Source: Sulfuritalea sp. | Lineage (GTDB): Bacteria > Pseudomonadota > Gammaproteobacteria > Burkholderiales > Rhodocyclaceae | Length of the DNA: 6,493 nt | Assembly (NCBI GenBank): GCA_021738105.1 | Contig: JAIPCS010000185.1 | Location: forward strand, 1-6,493 | Direction of reading: 5' to 3' | Shown: positions 1-5,436 of the stretch, piece by piece | Numbering within the stretch: the first letter of the stretch is position 1 | Layout of the letters: each line of letters begins with the position of its first letter | Position numbers and translations under genes: made by a program | The notes under the pieces: generated by a model | Database searches by the model: none | What the model was told of the DNA's origin: nothing | Seen by the model: only the letters and a program-made list of their open reading frames with translations

Positions 1-414
1 GATCTTGTCACGGTTGGAAAGCGCCTCGTCGAGCGTCATCTCGCCAATGATCGAGCGCAGCGTGGTCATGATCATGTTGCGAATGGCTTCGGAAAAATCC
101 GTCACGCCGTACACCGCCTTAATCGGATCGGTGACCTTGATAAAGGCGATCGCATTGGTCCGTATCACCGCGTTGTCCTTGGTAATAACCTCCTGCTCCT
201 GGACATCGAGGATGATGTCCTTGGTCACCAGCCTGTAACGTACCTGGTCAAAATATGGAACGATGATGTTCAGACCCGGATGCAACGTGGTGTGGTATTT
301 CCCCAGGCGCTCGACGATCCATTCCTCACCCTGAGGGACGATGCGTACACCTTTGGCAATCGTTACGGCGACGAAAACAAACAGTGCAACTACAACAAAT
401 GCGAGATCGCCCAT
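1..414 (-). CDS. SPFH/stomatin-like (paraslipin, QmcA-type) membrane protein, 3' end cut by window
   Basis: The first 138 codons of a membrane-anchored SPFH (band 7) protein are present; the rest lies beyond position 1. Residues 4-20 form one hydrophobic N-terminal segment (AFVVVALFVFVAVTIA), followed directly by the SPFH domain. Typical paraslipin stretches are visible: IVPQGEEWIVERLGKY (25-40), the HPGLNIIVPYFDQV block (45-58), EVITKDNAVI (75-84) and the GEMTLDEALSNRD segment (124-136). ATG at 414 is preceded by AAGGGA (421-426), 6 nt away and overlapping the stop of nfeD, so the two genes are surely co-transcribed. Proteins of this family oligomerise on the membrane, and bacterial members are very often paired with an NfeD protein, thought to act together in membrane microdomains or quality control. 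The exact role in this organism is unknown. E. coli QmcA is the nearest named relative I recognise, but no symbol is assigned from a fragment. Confidence 0.93.
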   Translation of the reverse strand, partial: MGDLAFVVVALFVFVAVTIAKGVRIVPQGEEWIVERLGKYHTTLHPGLNIIVPYFDQVRYRLVTKDIILDVQEQEVITKDNAVIRTNAIAFIKVTDPIKAVYGVTDFSEAIRNMIMTTLRSIIGEMTLDEALSNRDKI

Positions 415-425
415 GATGCTTCCCT

Positions 426-878
426 TCAGTCTTTCCCAACTTTCAACAACTGGCCATCAATAGCCAGTACCCGGACACGTTCCCCTGCCGCAATCGCTTC
501 GTCGGCCAGGCATGGCCAGATATCGGAACCGAGTATCGGCTTCTGGAAGCGGACTTCTCCGCGCGCCGAAGCAACACCCAGCGGTTCGATGGCCCGCACC
601 AGAATACCGATTTCACCCAATGCCTCGTTTGCCTGACCCGAACGCGTCTTGCCACCTTCCTTGCGCAGGACCTTGAACCAGAGCACGGTCATCGCAATAG
701 ATGTCAGCGTCCAAAGCAGGATCTGCGCCGTAAAGCCCATGGCCGGCACCAGCAACAAAGCCACGCCGACAAGCACCGCGCCGAGACCAAACCAGATGAC
801 AAAAAAGCTGGGGACCACCAACTCAACCAGCCCCAAACCTAGGCCAAGAATAATCCAGTGCCACCAGTCAAATTCCAT
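426..878 (-). CDS. nfeD: NfeD family membrane protein (short form), 150 aa
   Basis: A short NfeD-type protein. Residues 7-70 are strongly hydrophobic and suggest about three membrane segments, including VELVVPSFFVIWFGLGAVLVG (18-38), a pattern characteristic of NfeD. A soluble C-terminal part (about 86-148) fits the small OB-fold domain of the family: GEVRFQ (107-112), then SDIWPCLADEAIAAGERVRV (118-137), then a final hydrophobic strand. The length fits the short class, which lacks the ClpP-like protease domain found in long NfeD proteins. The start chosen is ATG at 878: AAGGA (889-893) lies 10 nt upstream and the protein starts right at the membrane segment. A TTG at 929 would add 17 charged residues with no support. 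The gene lies 11 nt upstream of the SPFH gene, its usual partner. The OB domain is believed to bind the partner complex; that is family knowledge, not something shown here. Confidence 0.92.
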   Translation of the reverse strand: MEFDWWHWIILGLGLGLVELVVPSFFVIWFGLGAVLVGVALLLVPAMGFTAQILLWTLTSIAMTVLWFKVLRKEGGKTRSGQANEALGEIGILVRAIEPLGVASARGEVRFQKPILGSDIWPCLADEAIAAGERVRVLAIDGQLLKVGKD

Positions 879-888
879 TGGCGTCGCG

Positions 889-893
889 TCCTT
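889..893 (-). promoter_or_regulatory. Ribosome binding site of nfeD (decides the start)
   Basis: AAGGA on the minus strand, 10 nt before ATG at 878. It supports this ATG over the upstream in-frame TTG at 929. Confidence 0.6.
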
Positions 894-912
894 AATAAAA
901 GCATCCCTGGAT

Positions 913-996
913 TCATCGGGGAAAGGCAAACAAAAAAATATTCTTCAGCGAATTCCCACTGGCCGTCGAAAGAAGGTATTTTATCGCCTTTGCCAT
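913..996 (-). CDS. Possible small ORF (27 aa) upstream of nfeD, unrecognised
   Basis: An ATG at 996 opens a 27-codon frame beginning MAKAIKYLLSTASGN and ending FLFAFPR, with a short hydrophobic C-terminal run. It is preceded by a very strong purine-rich stretch with AAGGAG at 1007-1012 and GAGG just before the ATG, better than the site of nfeD itself. The stop lies 34 nt before the nfeD start. The same AAGGAG is 6 nt from a GTG at 1000, which opens a different 53-codon frame (VHGKGDKIPSFDGQWEF...) running out of frame into nfeD and stopping at 839, so the reading frame in use cannot be decided. I recognise neither peptide. It could be a small protein, a leader peptide coupled to nfeD translation, or a chance match. 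Confidence 0.25.
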   Translation of the reverse strand: MAKAIKYLLSTASGNSLKNIFLFAFPR

Positions 997-1070
997 GCAC
1001 CTCTTTCTCCTTCCGGCATATTATTCGCCGACTTGGTAAAGGTCGATAGACTGTAAGAAGCATCCATGGT

Positions 1071-1115
1071 AAAAGTTTTGCGGGCCTGAACCTTTACTTA
1101 AAAGTTTTGATAAAG
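1071..1115. repeat. Two AAAAGTTTTG direct repeats, the second inside an imperfect palindrome; candidate operator
   Basis: AAAAGTTTTG occurs at 1071-1080 and again at 1100-1109, with starts 29 bp apart, which is close to three helical turns. The second copy sits in a 24-bp imperfect palindrome (1092-1115) with outer arms CTTTA and TAAAG and inner AAA/TTT; 8 of the 12 symmetric pairs match. It lies between two divergently transcribed genes, where a regulator site would be expected. No regulator is recognised. Confidence 0.35.
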
Positions 1116-1147
1116 TGCCGCGTTAGGCAAGCGCCCGAAAAATTTGT

Positions 1148-1177
1148 TTTCCACTCAATTTACCGTTCGCATAAAAT
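1148..1177 (+). promoter_or_regulatory. Candidate sigma70-type promoter of the HU gene
   Basis: TTTCCA (1148-1153) and TAAAAT (1172-1177) are separated by 18 nt. The -10 matches the consensus at 5 of 6 positions and the -35 at 4 of 6. Transcription would start near 1184, giving a leader of roughly 70 nt. The match was made by eye and is not unique. Confidence 0.35.
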
Positions 1178-1244
1178 TCAACCCGCCGCTAACAACATCG
1201 CTTTCACCACCATCCATTACCTTCACCACTCACAACACTTTCAC

Positions 1245-1249
1245 GAGGT
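1245..1249 (+). promoter_or_regulatory. Ribosome binding site of the HU gene
   Basis: GAGGT is 5 nt before ATG at 1255. It fixes the start there, although the frame stays open upstream to about 1144 because the leader happens to contain no stop. Confidence 0.75.
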
Positions 1250-1254
1250 CACAC

Positions 1255-1551
1255 ATGAACAAGTCTGAACTGATCGAAATCACCGCCAAAGAAGCCGACA
1301 TCAGCAAGGCCGCCGCCGAGAAAGCCCTGTCGGCTGTGATGGCTGCCATTGTCAAGGCTGTTTCCAAGGGCGATACCGTTACCCTGGTTGGATTCGGTAG
1401 CTTCAAATCGTCCAAGCGCGCCGCACGCGTCGGCCGTAACCCGCAAACAGGCAAGGAACTCAAAATTGCTGCAACAACAGTTCCGCGCTTCACTGCCGGA
1501 GCCACCTTCAAGGCCGCCGTGGCCGGCAAGAAGGCTGCCAAGAAAAAATAA
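1255..1551 (+). CDS. HU family histone-like DNA-binding protein with short basic C-terminal tail, 98 aa
   Basis: A nucleoid protein of the HU/IHF family, which binds DNA as a dimer and bends it. The N-terminus MNKSELIEITAKEA matches HU, as does the core: LVGFGSFKSSKRAARVGRNP (44-63), then QTGKELKIAATTVPRFTAG (64-82). The GRNPQTG tip (60-66), whose Pro63 is the residue that wedges between base pairs, is intact. Typical HU ends near residue 90; this one adds GKKAAKKK (91-98), a small Lys/Ala tail. HU rather than IHF is favoured by the N-terminal MNKSEL start and the KSSKRAARVGRNPQTG arm. Which HU paralogue it is cannot be said, so no symbol is given. The gene is monocistronic: it has its own leader, an intrinsic terminator follows, and its neighbours point away from it upstream and towards it downstream. 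Confidence 0.97.
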   Translation: MNKSELIEITAKEADISKAAAEKALSAVMAAIVKAVSKGDTVTLVGFGSFKSSKRAARVGRNPQTGKELKIAATTVPRFTAGATFKAAVAGKKAAKKK

Positions 1552-1574
1552 GCGCAGCGTTCAGAAATTCATTG

Positions 1575-1604
1575 AGGCCCGCCTTGCGCGGGCCTTTTTA
1601 TTTT
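1575..1604 (+). terminator. Rho-independent terminator of the HU gene
   Basis: GGCCCGC (1576-1582) pairs perfectly with GCGGGCC (1588-1594) across a 5-nt loop, extended by A1575 with T1595, and is followed by TTTTTATTTT. It starts 24 nt after the HU stop. On the opposite strand no T-run follows the stem, so it looks one-directional. Its T-tract overlaps the TAA of the converging methyltransferase gene (1598-1600). Confidence 0.93.
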
Positions 1605-2401
1605 GCGTCCTGTTTTGCCGGGCTCCCTTGCCCTGCCCGTCTGCGAACCTGCTCGAACAAACACACAGCGGTTGCCGCAGCCACGTTAAGTGACTCGGTC
1701 TTGTCTGCCAACGGAATCGTGACACGAACATCTGCAGCCTCGATGTATTCCATTGCCAGCCCCGACCCTTCGTTGCCGACAAGCCAAAAAATCGGACCGG
1801 AAAGCTCAAGCTCATAAAGATTGACGCCTCCGCTCGCTACCGTGGCTACCGACGTCGCCGAACCATTCGCCAGAAAAGCGTTCAAATCTGCCTTTTCGCG
1901 TATCGCCAGCGAAAAATGTGCACCCTGCCCGGCACGCAGCACGCGCGATGACCAGGCACCGGCACAGCCTTTTCCAAGAACAATGTCGCGTACCCCGGCC
2001 GCAGCTGCAGTGCGCAATATGGTTCCTACGTTTCCTGCATCCTGTACCGCATCGAGCAAAAGCGCATCGCCCTTGATTTCGTCAGAAGGCGCAGAAGGAA
2101 TCTCCATGACCGCGGCAATGCCGGTGGGTGTTCCCATTCCGGATAGCTCACGAAACATGGCATCGCGCATGACCAGGCAGTCAATACCCTCTGCAGCTTT
2201 CAACAAGCGGTCAATTTCCGGATTCAGCTGTCCGCTCTCACTCATCAGCAGTTGCTGAATTTTGACGCCACGGCTGAGGCATTCGGCAACCAGATGAACT
2301 CCATCAAGCAAGGCAAGTTCGTATTGGCGTGGATCATCATTCAAAGCACGCAAATGTTTGAACGTCGAATTGTCGCGCGAGCTTATGTGACGAACAGTCA
2401 T
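1598..2401 (-). CDS. TrmH/SpoU family RNA 2'-O-ribose methyltransferase, 267 aa
   Basis: A SPOUT-class enzyme that would methylate a ribose 2'-OH in tRNA or rRNA using S-adenosylmethionine. The N-terminal third (about 1-100) resembles the L30e-like substrate-binding domain, with LDGVHLVAECL (32-42) and GIAAV (94-98). The catalytic knotted domain follows with all three SpoU motifs: motif 1 DAVQDAGNVGTILRTA (117-132, with N124 and R130), motif 2 LVGNEGSGL (207-215), and motif 3 IPLADKTESLNVAAATAVCLFE (229-250). The start is taken at ATG 2401 because AGGGA lies 7 nt before it; an in-frame TTG at 2425 has no such site. It lies 57 nt after rnhB, probably in the same transcript, and converges on the HU gene 46 nt away. 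The target nucleotide cannot be inferred; an rRNA target is plausible but unproven. Confidence 0.93.
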   Translation of the reverse strand: MTVRHISSRDNSTFKHLRALNDDPRQYELALLDGVHLVAECLSRGVKIQQLLMSESGQLNPEIDRLLKAAEGIDCLVMRDAMFRELSGMGTPTGIAAVMEIPSAPSDEIKGDALLLDAVQDAGNVGTILRTAAAAGVRDIVLGKGCAGAWSSRVLRAGQGAHFSLAIREKADLNAFLANGSATSVATVASGGVNLYELELSGPIFWLVGNEGSGLAMEYIEAADVRVTIPLADKTESLNVAAATAVCLFEQVRRRAGQGSPAKQDAK

Positions 2402-2407
2402 TGACGA

Positions 2408-2430
2408 ATCCCTTGCGTTCGACAAGGAAT
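2408..2430 (-). promoter_or_regulatory. Hairpin covering the ribosome binding site of the methyltransferase gene
   Basis: On the minus strand ATTCCTTG pairs with CAAGGGAT (8 bp, one G-U pair) over a 7-nt loop TCGAACG. The 3' arm contains the AGGGA ribosome binding site. There is no T-run after it, so it is not a terminator. It may limit translation of the downstream gene or mark an RNA processing site between rnhB and this gene. Confidence 0.4.
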
Positions 2431-2458
2431 ACGATGAACTGTCCCTGGAATCAGACTA

Positions 2459-3046
2459 TCAATCGTCATGTACATTTGCTGCATCGAGCAAAATCCTGAC
2501 TGGTCTAAAACTCTTGCGATGGAAAAAGCTTGGCCCATGCAACTCCAGCGCTGCCCGATGTACCGCTGTGTCATAGCCCTTGTGCCGATCCAGTCCATAT
2601 TGTGGAAACGCCTGATGAAGCTCGCGCATTTCGGCATCACGCGCCGTCTTGGCGAGAATGGACGCCGCCGAAATTACCGGCTCCGTCGCGTCTCCACCTA
2701 CAATCGCGCGCGCTGGCATCGACAAATGAGGGCAGCGATTGCCATCGATCAAGGCTTCTTCAGGTTTGACACCAAGTGCTTCCACCGCGCGACGCATCGC
2801 CAACAGGGTTGCCTGCAGGATATTGATACTGTCTATCTCTTCAACCGAGGCAAATGCAATACCGAAGGCCAAGGCTTTCTCTCGGATTTCCAGCGCAAGT
2901 TGCTCACGCTTTCGCTCGGAAAGTTTTTTGGAGTCGGCCAGGCCTTTAATGGCTTTGCCCGGGTCGAGAATCACAGCAGCAGCGTATACCGGCCCGGCAA
3001 GTGGACCTCGTCCAGCTTCGTCGACACCGCAGATCAGTCGCATCAT
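2459..3046 (-). CDS. rnhB: Ribonuclease HII, 195 aa
   Basis: RNase HII cuts the RNA strand of RNA-DNA hybrids and nicks at single ribonucleotides built into DNA, starting ribonucleotide excision repair. The family signature [14 protein letters not shown] is at 7-20. The four metal-binding acids line up with those of the E. coli enzyme: D9 and E10 in DEAGRG, D101 in LIDGN, and D119 in [21 protein letters not shown] (117-137). The usual DSKKLS (38-43), [12 protein letters not shown] (147-158) and HRKSF (176-180) segments are present, and length is normal. Two ATG codons stand in a row (3046 and 3043). AGAAGG is too close to the first and better placed for the second, so the protein may be one residue shorter. 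The lpxB stop overlaps the start by 4 or 1 nt, indicating translational coupling. The job is unrelated to lipid A, but rnhB at the end of this operon is usual in proteobacteria. Confidence 0.97.
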   Translation of the reverse strand: MMRLICGVDEAGRGPLAGPVYAAAVILDPGKAIKGLADSKKLSERKREQLALEIREKALAFGIAFASVEEIDSINILQATLLAMRRAVEALGVKPEEALIDGNRCPHLSMPARAIVGGDATEPVISAASILAKTARDAEMRELHQAFPQYGLDRHKGYDTAVHRAALELHGPSFFHRKSFRPVRILLDAANVHDD

Positions 3047-4185
3047 GCCTTCTGCAAATAGGGAAGTACCGCATCAGCCGCCTTCTGGGCTGTATTCTGG
3101 CGTAACAAGCGGTGAATACTGCCAAACACGCGCGCGATGGCACTACACGCCTGACGATCGACCAGAAGGTTGCCGAGTGCTTGAGCAAGATTCTCTGGTG
3201 ACGCCTCATCTTGCAGAAACTCCGGCACGACATAGCGCCCGGCAAGGATATTTGGCAGCCCTACCCAAGGAAGATAGCGCATCCCCCGCATCAGCCGCCA
3301 GGACCACGGTGACATTTTGTAGGCGATGATCATTGGACGACCTACCAGCGCCGCTTCCAAAGTCGCTGTACCGCTGGCTACCAGTGCCACGTCGCTGGCG
3401 GCCACGGCATCGGCTGCATGACCAAACATCAAGGTAAACGGCATTTCATCTGCCTTCAGCTTCCACAGTGCGGTTTCAAACTGCGTTCGCGTTTCCCGGG
3501 AAACCAGAGGAACGAGAAAAATGGATTGTGGATAGCGCGACAGCAACAGCCTGGCTGTCTCGATAAAAGTTTCGGCCATGAAGTGCAGTTCCGACTGTCG
3601 GCTGCCTGGCAGCAAAGCGATTACCGGTCTATCCTGGGCCAGACCGAGTTGCTCGCGAGCTTCACGCTGACTTATTTCTAGCGGAATCACATCAGCCAGC
3701 GGATGCCCGACATAGCTGCATTTAACGCTTGTTTGACGGTAAAGATCAGGCTCGAACGGATATAGCGCGAGAATATGACTGACCGATTGCTCGATCTTGC
3801 TCAGACGTTTTTTACGCCAGGCCCAGATCGAAGGACTCACGAAATGGATGGTCGGAATGCCATGCTGCTTCAGGCGCTTTTCCAGCCACAAATTGAAATC
3901 GGAACCGTCTACGCCAATAAATACATCCGGACGGTCTTTCAATAGGCGGCTTAACAGCTGGCGACGCACGCGCGTAATCGAGTGATAGTGCCTCAGCACT
4001 TCGGCATAACCGCGAACTGCAAGCATTTCGGCGGGCCAGAGCGACTCAAAGCCTTCGCGCTGCATCTTCTGACCGCCAATGCCGTAGAACTGTGTCTGAG
4101 GAAGATGCTTTTTTAATGCAGCGATTAAATGCGCGGCCAGTTGATCACTGGATGCTTCACCCGCCACCATGGCAATGCGCACCAT
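3043..4185 (-). CDS. lpxB: Lipid-A-disaccharide synthase, 380 aa
   Basis: A GT-B fold glycosyltransferase of family GT19, acting at the inner face of the cytoplasmic membrane. It joins UDP-2,3-diacylglucosamine and lipid X to give the tetraacyl disaccharide 1-phosphate of lipid A. Family landmarks occur in order: [11 protein letters not shown] (4-14), [12 protein letters not shown] (87-98), [15 protein letters not shown] (113-127), YVGHPLAD (158-165), [10 protein letters not shown] (191-200), [13 protein letters not shown] (268-280) and GLPNILAGR (309-317). D93 aligns with the aspartate reported as catalytic (D98) in the E. coli and Haemophilus enzymes. One oddity is that the normally GEASGD or GETSGD motif reads GEASSD, with Ser13 for Gly. 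Length is typical. ATG 4185 is 1 nt after the lpxA stop; the only ribosome binding site is GAGGA (4199-4203), 13 nt away, so translation probably depends on ribosomes finishing lpxA. Confidence 0.97.
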   Translation of the reverse strand: MVRIAMVAGEASSDQLAAHLIAALKKHLPQTQFYGIGGQKMQREGFESLWPAEMLAVRGYAEVLRHYHSITRVRRQLLSRLLKDRPDVFIGVDGSDFNLWLEKRLKQHGIPTIHFVSPSIWAWRKKRLSKIEQSVSHILALYPFEPDLYRQTSVKCSYVGHPLADVIPLEISQREAREQLGLAQDRPVIALLPGSRQSELHFMAETFIETARLLLSRYPQSIFLVPLVSRETRTQFETALWKLKADEMPFTLMFGHAADAVAASDVALVASGTATLEAALVGRPMIIAYKMSPWSWRLMRGMRYLPWVGLPNILAGRYVVPEFLQDEASPENLAQALGNLLVDRQACSAIARVFGSIHRLLRQNTAQKAADAVLPYLQKA

Positions 4186-4186
4186 G

Positions 4187-4960
4187 TCAGCGAATTATTC
4201 CTCGCCCAGATACTGCCAGAAAATCAGAAAGAATCGCCAATTCGGGGACGCTCGCCGACTCCTTCTTGAGGCTGATACGGGCTTCATCGAGCTTCATCCC
4301 GCTCTTGTACAGCGTTTTGTAGGCGCGCTTCACCGCTGCCAAAGATTCGCCCGAGAACCCTCTCCGCTTGAGGCCTTCTGAATTGATGCTGCGCGGCTCG
4401 GCAGGATTGCCGGCCGCCATGACGTAGGGAGGCAGATCCTGCAAAAGTATCGTACCCATCGCAGTGATACTGTGGGCTCCTATCCGAACAAACTGATGAA
4501 CGACCGTGAAACCACCAAGAATCGCCCAGTCACCCACATGCACATGGCCTGCCAATTGAGCATTGTTGGCAAATATGGTTTGATTCCCAACCTGGCAATC
4601 GTGGGCCAGATGGACATAGGCCATGATCCAATTGTCGTTGCCCAATCGCGTAACCCCGACATCTTGCGCGGTTCCGCAATTGAGCGTACAGAACTCGCGT
4701 ATGGTATTGCGGTCCCCAATCTCCAATCGGGTCGGCTCACCCGCATATTTCTTGTCCTGTGGAGCTTCCCCAATAGAGCAGAACTGAAAGATATGATTAT
4801 GCTGTCCGACGCGAGTATGACCACCAATAACGACATGCGGACCGATCACCGTATCGCTGCCGATTTCGACGTGCTCACCGACGATCGAATAGGGTCCAAC
4901 CGCGACTCTCAAACCAAGTTTCGCGCCCGGATGGACAATGGCAGTGGGATGAATACTCAT
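4187..4960 (-). CDS. lpxA: Acyl-ACP--UDP-N-acetylglucosamine O-acyltransferase, 257 aa
   Basis: The first committed enzyme of lipid A synthesis. It moves a (3R)-hydroxyacyl chain from ACP to the 3-OH of UDP-GlcNAc; the active form is a cytosolic trimer. Residues 1-180 form a left-handed beta-helix with hexapeptide repeats (for example [14 protein letters not shown], 33-46), and a helical tail follows (about 190-257) with the conserved EGLKRRGFS (195-203). Active-site residues align with E. coli: H120 (catalytic H125) in [10 protein letters not shown]117 (H122), H139 (H144) and H155 (H160). [14 protein letters not shown] (72-85) is also conserved. At the acyl-chain ruler position (E. coli G173) this protein has Met168, which suggests a preference for a C10 hydroxyacyl chain rather than C14. 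ATG 4960 overlaps the fabZ stop as ATGA; no good ribosome binding site is seen, so coupling to fabZ is likely. Confidence 0.97.
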   Translation of the reverse strand: MSIHPTAIVHPGAKLGLRVAVGPYSIVGEHVEIGSDTVIGPHVVIGGHTRVGQHNHIFQFCSIGEAPQDKKYAGEPTRLEIGDRNTIREFCTLNCGTAQDVGVTRLGNDNWIMAYVHLAHDCQVGNQTIFANNAQLAGHVHVGDWAILGGFTVVHQFVRIGAHSITAMGTILLQDLPPYVMAAGNPAEPRSINSEGLKRRGFSGESLAAVKRAYKTLYKSGMKLDEARISLKKESASVPELAILSDFLAVSGRGIIR

Positions 4961-5436
4961 CCCGGCGTAGGACGAACTGCGCAGATCAAATCGGCTTCTG
5001 CCACCACGTGCCCTTCGACTTTCGCAACACCTGAAAATTTCCAGATTCCACGCTTGTTGGCTTTCAGGGAGACATCGATTTGCAATTGATCACCGGGACC
5101 GACCGGCTTCTTGAAACGGGCGTTGTCGATCCCGACAAAATAGTACACCGACTTGTCGTCAGGTCGGCTCGCCATGGTCTTGAAAGATAGAATCGCCGCA
5201 GTTTGTGCCATGGCCTCAACGATCAGCACGCCCGGCATTACCGGGTGATGCGGATAGTGACCCGGGAAGAAGGGTTCATTTACGCTGACGTTTTTTAGCG
5301 CAGTGATTCGCTCACCGGGTATCACCTCGAGGACGCGGTCGACCAGAAGAATCGGGTAGCGATGAGGCAGGTAATTCAATATCTGATGTATATCCATACG
5401 GGTATCACCCGGCTCGTCGACACGTACTTCGCTCAT
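4957..5436 (-). CDS. fabZ: 3-hydroxyacyl-ACP dehydratase FabZ, 159 aa
   Basis: A hot-dog fold enzyme of type II fatty acid synthesis that dehydrates (3R)-hydroxyacyl-ACP to trans-2-enoyl-ACP. It therefore competes with LpxA and LpxD for the same substrate, the accepted reason for its place in this operon. The catalytic pair is H60 in [10 protein letters not shown] (53-62) and E74 in VLIVEAMAQ (70-78). [13 protein letters not shown] (23-35), [20 protein letters not shown] (98-117) and the C-terminal EADLICA (147-153) are typical. ATG 5436 is preferred: GGAG (5445-5448) stands 8 nt before it and it overlaps the lpxD stop as ATGA. An internal ATG at 5397 would give 146 aa, nearer the usual length, but has only a weak GGGTGA before it. 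The N-terminus is thus about a dozen residues longer than the minimal domain. Confidence 0.97.
   Translation of the reverse strand: MSEVRVDEPGDTRMDIHQILNYLPHRYPILLVDRVLEVIPGERITALKNVSVNEPFFPGHYPHHPVMPGVLIVEAMAQTAAILSFKTMASRPDDKSVYYFVGIDNARFKKPVGPGDQLQIDVSLKANKRGIWKFSGVAKVEGHVVAEADLICAVRPTPG

Larger units (their letters stand above)
879..1254. other. Divergent intergenic region between nfeD and the HU gene (376 nt)
   Basis: No long gene fits here. The region must carry the promoters for the minus-strand nfeD-SPFH pair and the plus-strand HU gene. It is more A/T-rich in parts than the flanking genes. Contents that can be pointed out are a possible small ORF with a strong ribosome binding site (913-1012), two copies of AAAAGTTTTG (1071-1080 and 1100-1109), an imperfect palindrome (1092-1115), a candidate HU promoter (1148-1177), and a G-poor leader with repeated CTTTCACCAC-like blocks (1201-1248). 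A weak minus-strand promoter-like pair (TCGACC at 1041-1046, TAATAT at 1018-1023, 17-nt spacer) also exists, but it would start transcription inside the small ORF's ribosome binding site. Confidence 0.7.

Noticed and set aside
879..929. Longer NfeD starting at TTG 929
   Set aside because: The 17 extra residues are charged and precede the membrane segment, the start is TTG, and ATG 878 has its own ribosome binding site.
1018..1046. Minus-strand promoter TCGACC-N17-TAATAT for nfeD
   Set aside because: Only four matches in each box, and transcription would start inside the strong ribosome binding site, which makes little sense if that site is used.
1144..1254. Longer HU protein starting near 1144
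   Set aside because: The upstream part reads as low-complexity leader; HU proteins start MNK, and GAGGT is placed correctly for ATG 1255.
2402..2425. Methyltransferase start at TTG 2425
   Set aside because: No ribosome binding site at a usable distance, whereas ATG 2401 has AGGGA 7 nt upstream.
2468..3329. Long plus-strand open frames opposite rnhB and the start of lpxB
   Set aside because: They lie antisense to clear, fully conserved genes and show no recognisable protein features; they are frame shadows.
4186..4206. Small GCGA/TCGC hairpin around the GAGGA site before lpxB
   Set aside because: Only 4 bp of stem within coding sequence; too weak to claim as a regulatory structure.
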